Shown here: piece by piece, positions 59,808 to 64,000 of the stretch
Layout of the letters: every line of letters begins with the position of its first letter
Numbering within the stretch: the first letter of the stretch is position 1
Assembly: GCA_964649085.1 (NCBI GenBank)
Contig: CAZYPN010000023.1
Coordinates: 36,121-100,120, forward strand
Direction: 5' to 3'
Source: JADMJV01 sp964649085
GTDB lineage: Bacteria > Vulcanimicrobiota > Xenobia > Xenobiales > JADMJV01
DNA length: 64,000 nucleotides
Notes under the pieces: model-generated
The model's database searches: none
Told to the model about the DNA's origin: nothing
The model's input: only the letters and a program-made list of their open reading frames with translations
Translations under genes and position numbers: made by a program

Positions 59808-61021
59808 GGCTCTGGATGGTGTTCCGTATTTCTCTGAAGGCGCTGATGCGCAACAAGCTGCGCACTTTCCTCACGGCGCTGGGCATTATCATCGGAGTGT
59901 CGACCGTGATCACCATGCTGGCCGTCGGCACCGGAGCCCAGCAGTCGGTTCAGGCCACCATCGCCAGTCTGGGCACCAACACGCTGATGATTTTCCCGGG
60001 CTCGGGTAACCAGGGTGGGGTGCGTACCGGAGCCTTTGGAGCCTCGACCCTGACCGTTGAGGATGCCCGCGAGATCACGCGCCAGTGCACGGCCGTCTTG
60101 CGGGTGAGCCCCATGACCCAGACCAATGCCCAGGTGGTCTATCAGGACCAGAACTGGAACACCCAGATCACGGGCTCCGACGTGGCCTACCCGCAAATCC
60201 GCAACTGGCCGATCGTCGAAGGTCGTTTTTTTCTGGAAGACGATGTGCGGGCCGCCGCCAAGGTGTGTGTGCTGGGGCAGGTGGTGGTCGACAATCTCTT
60301 TGGCGGCGAGAGCCCCATCGACCAGACCATTCGCATCAAGGGCATTCCCATGCGGGTCGTGGGCGTGTTGGCGGCGAAGGGTGATTCGGCCTTCGGTCAG
60401 TCGCAGGACGACATTGTGATCGTGCCTTACAGCACCTCGATGAAGCGACTGATGCGCCAGGCCAACGTGCGCTACATCATGGCCGAGGCCACCAGTGGCG
60501 CCGAGGTCGACCGCGCCCGCCGGCAAATCTCCGAGTTGCTCAGCCAGCGCCATCGCATCGCCGAGGGGGAAGACCCCGACTTTTCCATTCGAACCCAGGC
60601 CGAGTTTGCCGAAACGGCCAACCAGTCGACCCGCGTCTTCACCATGTTGCTCGGAAGTATCGCTTCGGTGTCGCTGCTGGTCGGGGGGATCGGCATCATG
60701 AACATCATGCTGGTTTCGGTGACCGAACGGGTGCGCGAGATCGGTATCCGCATGGCCCTGGGGGCCAAACGCCGCGACATTTTGCGCCAGTTCCTGGTAG
60801 AGTCGGTGGTGCTGTCGCTGACGGGTGGCGCCATCGGCGTGATGCTCGGCTACGGTTTCGCTCATATCGCCGCCCGCTTCTCCCAGTGGCCCCCCGTGGT
60901 CTCGCCCCAGTCGGTGATGCTGGCTTTCGGCTTTTCTCTGGTGGTGGGGGTGTTCTTCGGCTTCTATCCGGCCTACAAGGCCTCGCAACTCGACCCGATT
61001 CAGGCTTTGCGCAATGACTGA
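59804..61021 (+). CDS. MacB-type permease
   Basis: A 405-residue permease: N-terminal helix (LRTFLTALGIIIGVSTVITM), periplasmic core domain with SGADVAYPQIRNWPIVEGRF-like block, and three C-terminal helices. The signature SVTERVREIGIRMALGAKRRD and the FtsX-like YPAYKASQLDPIQALR end are intact. Its ATG overlaps the ATPase stop. No TolC gene follows; the next gene is a secreted beta-lactamase-fold protein 186 bp downstream. Confidence 0.93.
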   Translation: MRLWMVFRISLKALMRNKLRTFLTALGIIIGVSTVITMLAVGTGAQQSVQATIASLGTNTLMIFPGSGNQGGVRTGAFGASTLTVEDAREITRQCTAVLRVSPMTQTNAQVVYQDQNWNTQITGSDVAYPQIRNWPIVEGRFFLEDDVRAAAKVCVLGQVVVDNLFGGESPIDQTIRIKGIPMRVVGVLAAKGDSAFGQSQDDIVIVPYSTSMKRLMRQANVRYIMAEATSGAEVDRARRQISELLSQRHRIAEGEDPDFSIRTQAEFAETANQSTRVFTMLLGSIASVSLLVGGIGIMNIMLVSVTERVREIGIRMALGAKRRDILRQFLVESVVLSLTGGAIGVMLGYGFAHIAARFSQWPPVVSPQSVMLAFGFSLVVGVFFGFYPAYKASQLDPIQALRND

Positions 61022-61207
61022 GTGACGATGAGGAGAAGCACCTGACGGCTGGTCGATGAGCGGACCAGACCAGCTCCGTATCGCGGCCCATCGCACCCCG
61101 ACGCTGCCGACCAGAGAATCGTGCGGAGACTCCAAGTCGTAGAAATCACCAGGGCTTGGAGCGGTCTGCTTGCAAGAGTTCTTGGGCCCGTTCGCGTAAG
61201 CCACCCG

Positions 61208-62328
61208 ATGATTTCCAAGTTCTACTGGCTGTTACTGCTGCTGCCCATGGCCACCTCGGCCCTGGCTCAACCTGCCCCCCACGTTGAACCCGGCCGACTT
61301 CGCGCGATTCTAGAAACGGAGAGTGGCGTGGCCGGCACCCAGGCCGTCGAGTTTGGAATGTGGGTTGACGACCGAGAGGTGCTGACGCTGGCCCTGGGCA
61401 AGTCGATGGAAACCGTGCCGGCGGGCACCGACATGCATTTTCGCATCGGCGGCATCAGCGAAATGTTTCTGGCCACCCTGACCATGCGACTGGTGGAAGA
61501 AGGGCTCCTTCGGCTAGAAGACCCTCTGGCGCGCTGGTTTCCCGACCTGCCCTCTGCCGACCAGGTCAACCTGGGCATGCTGCTGGCCAACACCGGGGGT
61601 TACCCCGACTACGTCCGTCAGGAGGCCTTCATCGAGGCCGCAACCCGACAACCCTATCGCTCCTGGCGTGTCGAGGAGTTGCTCGCCTTCGCCCTGGGCC
61701 CGGGAAAGATGAATTTTTCACCAAACACCAACCAGGCCTATTCTCACACCGAGTATCTGCTGTTGGGCGAGGTATTGGCTCGCCAAACCGGCCTGAGCAT
61801 GGCCGAACTCTACCGCCGCTACGTTCTCGAGCTGGCTGGCCTGGAGCACACCGAACTCCCCCTCGATCAAGAGATTCGCCCCCCGTACTGCACTCGTTCA
61901 GCAGCGACCGGGGAATCTACGAAGATGCAACCCACTACAATCCGGCCTGGGCCTACAATTATGGCGGCCTGACCTCAAACCTCAGCGATTTGGGGCGTTG
62001 GGGGCGCGTCTTTGGCAGAGGCCAGTTGCTGACCAGCGAGTCGTTCCAGCAGCTCATCGCCCCTGACTCTATCGGGAAGGGGAGGAACCGAGCGGAAATC
62101 TTCTTTGCCAGGGGCTTTGTCGTTTCCAATGGCTGGTATGTTCAAAGCCCCGATATGAACGGCTACACCGGTGGCTTCGCCTACCATCCTGAATACGACC
62201 TGACGCTGGTAGTAATGGCTACCCGCGGTCCTAACCCCAACCCCAAAACTCCCCACCCCGCCATGCATCTGCTTCGAGCGGTGTCTGAATATGTCACTCC
62301 CCAGAAGCCGGTGATCGTTCACTTTTAG
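61208..62328 (+). pseudogene. Secreted beta-lactamase-fold (class C-like) protein, catalytic residues lost, frameshifted
   Basis: The ATG at 61208 gives a signal peptide (MISKFYWLLLLLPMATSALA). The fold matches PF00144-type serine hydrolases, but the nucleophile motif SxxK reads G82-I-S-E85 (FRIGGISEMFLAT), the YxN motif reads YSH, and the final HxG reads GYTGG, so all three active-site elements are altered. The frame breaks at a run of six C (61879-61884), after RPP; moving by -1 restores VLHSFSSDRGIYEDATHYNP and on to the stop at 62328. Unshifted the product ends at 61972. It overlaps the convergent gene at 62294 by 35 bp. Confidence 0.7.
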
Positions 62329-63493
62329 CCGGCTCTTCACGCAGGTTGCACAGCCGAAAGCGAGTCGGGGCTTCACCGCCCTGAACTTCGACGACATCGT
62401 AGGTCCAGTTGCCGGGGGCGCTGGACCAGAAGGGCTCGTAGCGGGCGTTTTCTTTGACGCCAACCACATCGTAGCTGCCATCTCGATACACCCTGCGCTC
62501 CTCTTCAACCGAGTGCACCACTCTACGGTCGGCCAGGTGGCGATAGGGGATTCGACACTCCAAGAGATAGAGCCCGGGCTGCAGACGCTCAAAGCGAAAC
62601 TCGCCGGCCTGGCCGTTCACGCGGGTTTCCTGGCGCAAGGCTCGCACCGATTCGGGCACAAGATCGCTGAAACCGACGGCCGTCACCCGTGGCATGTTCA
62701 GGATGAACCCGGCCACGCTGGGCTCTAGAGGGTACAGATAGACGGGCGTATTGGGCGGAGCCACGGTATAACCTCGGTCGGCGCGAGTGGTGTCTTGAAA
62801 GTATTCGGCTTTGCCCTGGAGTCTGGCCGTCCCCTCCCGTTTCGTCGAATCCGGCAGACTGGCCTTGATCGGCGAGCGGGTGGGCCCACTGAGGCCCCAG
62901 AGATAGCGAGCGGTTAGTTCGGGCAAGGTCGACGCCTCGTCGCTCTGGACATATTCGTAGCCAAAAGGCGCCAATTCGCTTTGCTCGGTCACCGTTTTCT
63001 CTCGCTGGGTGCGCTGCATCAAGGCCAGCAGGGCCTCTTTCCAGGGGCGCTGCTGGCTGCCCAGTTCGTAGGCCCTTTGCATCCAGCCCACCGGCGTGCG
63101 CGAGGGCGTGCCCCCCAGTTCCCGGTAACGGCCGTCACGATTCCATTCCGTCGTTTGGTAAAGACCGCAGGTTCGCCGTTCTAGCTCCAGCACCAGTCGA
63201 TGCTGGCGGCGTTCGGGACCGGCCGGGTCCTCGAGAATCTCCTCGACCTCCATCGTCAGGGAGGTCATCGGCTGGGCCAGCACTTTCTCGCGTTCGGGCC
63301 CGGGCGCGGCGTCGAGAATTCTTTGCCATTGGCCCTCCCCGGGTCTCTCGGAAAGGCTCTTGAGGTTCACATAGTAGGCCGCCCGTTGGGGGGCGCTACC
63401 CATCCTCGACACCAACATCCAATCGGCCGATGCGGGCAGGCAGCACCACACCCAGAGCAGGCAACTTGTTCCTCTGCGAATCAACCGTCTCAC
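62294..63493 (-). CDS. Secreted protein, unknown function
   Basis: A 399-residue protein from the GTG at 63493, preceded by AGGAAAAGGGA. Residues 1-24 form a signal peptide (RRLIRRGTSCLLWVWCCLPASA). The mature protein is soluble with a central Trp/Arg-rich segment and a late VQGGEAPTRFRLCNLREEPA. A TTG at 63517 would add eight residues. No family is recognised. The 3' end overlaps the convergent beta-lactamase-fold gene. Confidence 0.65.
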   Translation of the reverse strand: MRRLIRRGTSCLLWVWCCLPASADWMLVSRMGSAPQRAAYYVNLKSLSERPGEGQWQRILDAAPGPEREKVLAQPMTSLTMEVEEILEDPAGPERRQHRLVLELERRTCGLYQTTEWNRDGRYRELGGTPSRTPVGWMQRAYELGSQQRPWKEALLALMQRTQREKTVTEQSELAPFGYEYVQSDEASTLPELTARYLWGLSGPTRSPIKASLPDSTKREGTARLQGKAEYFQDTTRADRGYTVAPPNTPVYLYPLEPSVAGFILNMPRVTAVGFSDLVPESVRALRQETRVNGQAGEFRFERLQPGLYLLECRIPYRHLADRRVVHSVEEERRVYRDGSYDVVGVKENARYEPFWSSAPGNWTYDVVEVQGGEAPTRFRLCNLREEPAKSERSPASGE

Positions 63494-63613
63494 CGTTCCC
63501 TTTTCCTGCCTCCTCAAGCATCGACCTCGGGCGTCGCGCAGCTTGGAGAAATATTCCCCTCTCCTCGCTCAGAACCCGTTGCCAGTATTCTGGATTCGCC
63601 TCAAAATGGCACC

Positions 63614-63928
63614 ATGCTGTTTGCTCGGAACAAGATGAATAAACTCTTCCAACAGGCCCTGGACGACCTTCCCGAGGCCGCCCGGCTGGCCCGCGCCTTT
63701 CGAGAGCCGGACCGAAACGCCGCCTGCTGCAGAGCGTTGGCGCTGGAGGCCTGGCACCTTCGAGGTCAACGTGAGGAGGCCGTCGATTGGGCCGAGCGTG
63801 CCCTGTCCTTGGAGGGCCAGGACGAGCTCAGCCTGCAGCTGATCTCACAACTGCTAACCTGCTCGTCGCGGCGGTTTCGGCAGCGGCCACATCTTTTTTC
63901 CCCCAGACCAGGGCCAGTTGACATTTAG
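63614..63928 (+). CDS. Small TPR-like helical protein, possibly truncated
   Basis: A 104-residue protein (MLFARNKMNKLFQQALDD-LP). The first 80 residues form two or three TPR-like helical hairpins (ALEAWHLRGQREEAVDWAERAL). The last 25 residues, rich in Arg, Pro and Ser, look unlike the fold and end near a repetitive stretch, so the gene may have lost its 3' end. No ribosome binding site is obvious. Confidence 0.45.
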   Translation: MLFARNKMNKLFQQALDDLPEAARLARAFREPDRNAACCRALALEAWHLRGQREEAVDWAERALSLEGQDELSLQLISQLLTCSSRRFRQRPHLFSPRPGPVDI

Positions 63929-63933
63929 GTTAA

Positions 63934-63962
63934 CCACAGAGCACCCAGAGGGCCACAGAGAG
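63934..63962. repeat. Short internally repetitive stretch
   Basis: ACCACAGAGCACCCAGAGG and CCACAGAGAG form two imperfect copies of a CACAGAG unit. Stretches of this type occur as dispersed intergenic repeats in several phyla, but with one window I cannot show that it is repeated. The remaining bases to 64000 hold no visible gene. Confidence 0.35.
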
Positions 63963-64000
63963 ATTGGTCATAGGACCATCCGTTTTAAGCCTTGCTTGAT

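Noticed and set aside
61055..61080. Hairpin CTGGTC / GACCAG after the MacB-type permease
   Set aside because: Only six pairs and no T-tract; too weak to call a terminator.
59630..61204. 524-codon open frame antisense to the MacB-type permease
   Set aside because: It is a His/Gly/Asp-rich shadow; the permease on the other strand has intact family motifs and ATGA coupling to the ATPase.
1..64000. Search for tRNA, rRNA, CRISPR arrays, integrases and transposases
   Set aside because: No cloverleaf-like segment with a CCA-proximal T-loop, no rRNA-like conserved blocks, no regularly spaced repeats and no DDE or tyrosine-recombinase protein were recognised by eye; short RNAs could still be missed.

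Overview
The window is 64 kb of gene-dense, high-GC DNA from a Gram-negative-type bacterium. Evidence for two membranes includes lipoproteins with lipoboxes, a TolC-family protein, a MacAB-type pump and minor pseudopilins. It carries MEP-pathway ispH and a hemA-ccsA-hemC-hemD operon. I see no rRNA, tRNA, CRISPR array, integrase or transposase, and no marker that fixes the phylum. Genes are tightly packed, with many ATGA, GTGA, TTGA or TGATG start/stop overlaps and frequent GTG or TTG starts. Several lead genes have no ribosome binding site but a TANNNT hexamer six or seven bases before the start codon, which suggests leaderless mRNAs. A DevBCA-type exporter, best known from cyanobacteria, and a homologue of the largely eukaryotic RUS/DUF647 family hint at a poorly sampled lineage, but this is inference.

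Layout. 0-9.7 kb: end of a 2-oxoacid dehydrogenase E1-beta gene, two membrane proteins, an M48 peptidase, an acetyl-CoA hydrolase/CoA-transferase, a DUF1152 protein, a coiled-coil protein with 21-bp repeats, ispH, a frameshifted SMI1-like gene and a lipoprotein of the branched-chain amino-acid-binding family. 9.7-14 kb: histidine kinase, TRAP-type solute-binding protein, histidine kinase, with no response regulator. 14-16 kb: an IorA-like thiamine-diphosphate enzyme and a secreted protein.

15.9-29.2 kb: a lipid block. Leftward genes encode an SDR, a P-type cation ATPase, an ACP/AMP-ligase/PlsC fusion and a nucleotidyltransferase-like protein. Rightward genes encode a fatty acyl reductase, an HSL-type hydrolase, a wax ester synthase/DGAT and an aldehyde dehydrogenase. 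Together they could activate fatty acids, reduce them to aldehydes or alcohols and esterify them into neutral lipids.

31-45 kb: an accessory island. It holds the RUS-family protein, an SDR, two small glycine-zipper proteins flanking a clostripain-like C11 peptidase, a 1031-residue protein with a possible Cys-His catalytic centre, a minor pseudopilin operon ending in a degenerate metalloprotease-like protein, a YiiX-like papain-fold hydrolase preceded by a glycine-zipper segment, and a 62-residue peptide. Four of these proteins begin M-x-I-[QE]-S, and three of the four join that start to a glycine zipper. I regard this as the most likely undescribed system here: a possible family of exported or membrane-inserting proteins with a common N-terminal signal.

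45-64 kb: a TolC-DevB-DevC-DevA-SanA operon with a divergent TetR regulator and overlapping promoters, the haem operon, a LOG-family protein, secreted proteins of unknown function, a MacA-MacB-type transporter, and a secreted beta-lactamase-fold protein that has lost its catalytic residues and also carries a frameshift. Both frameshifts in the window lie in six-base homopolymers and have the same sign, so assembly error must be excluded before either gene is called broken.
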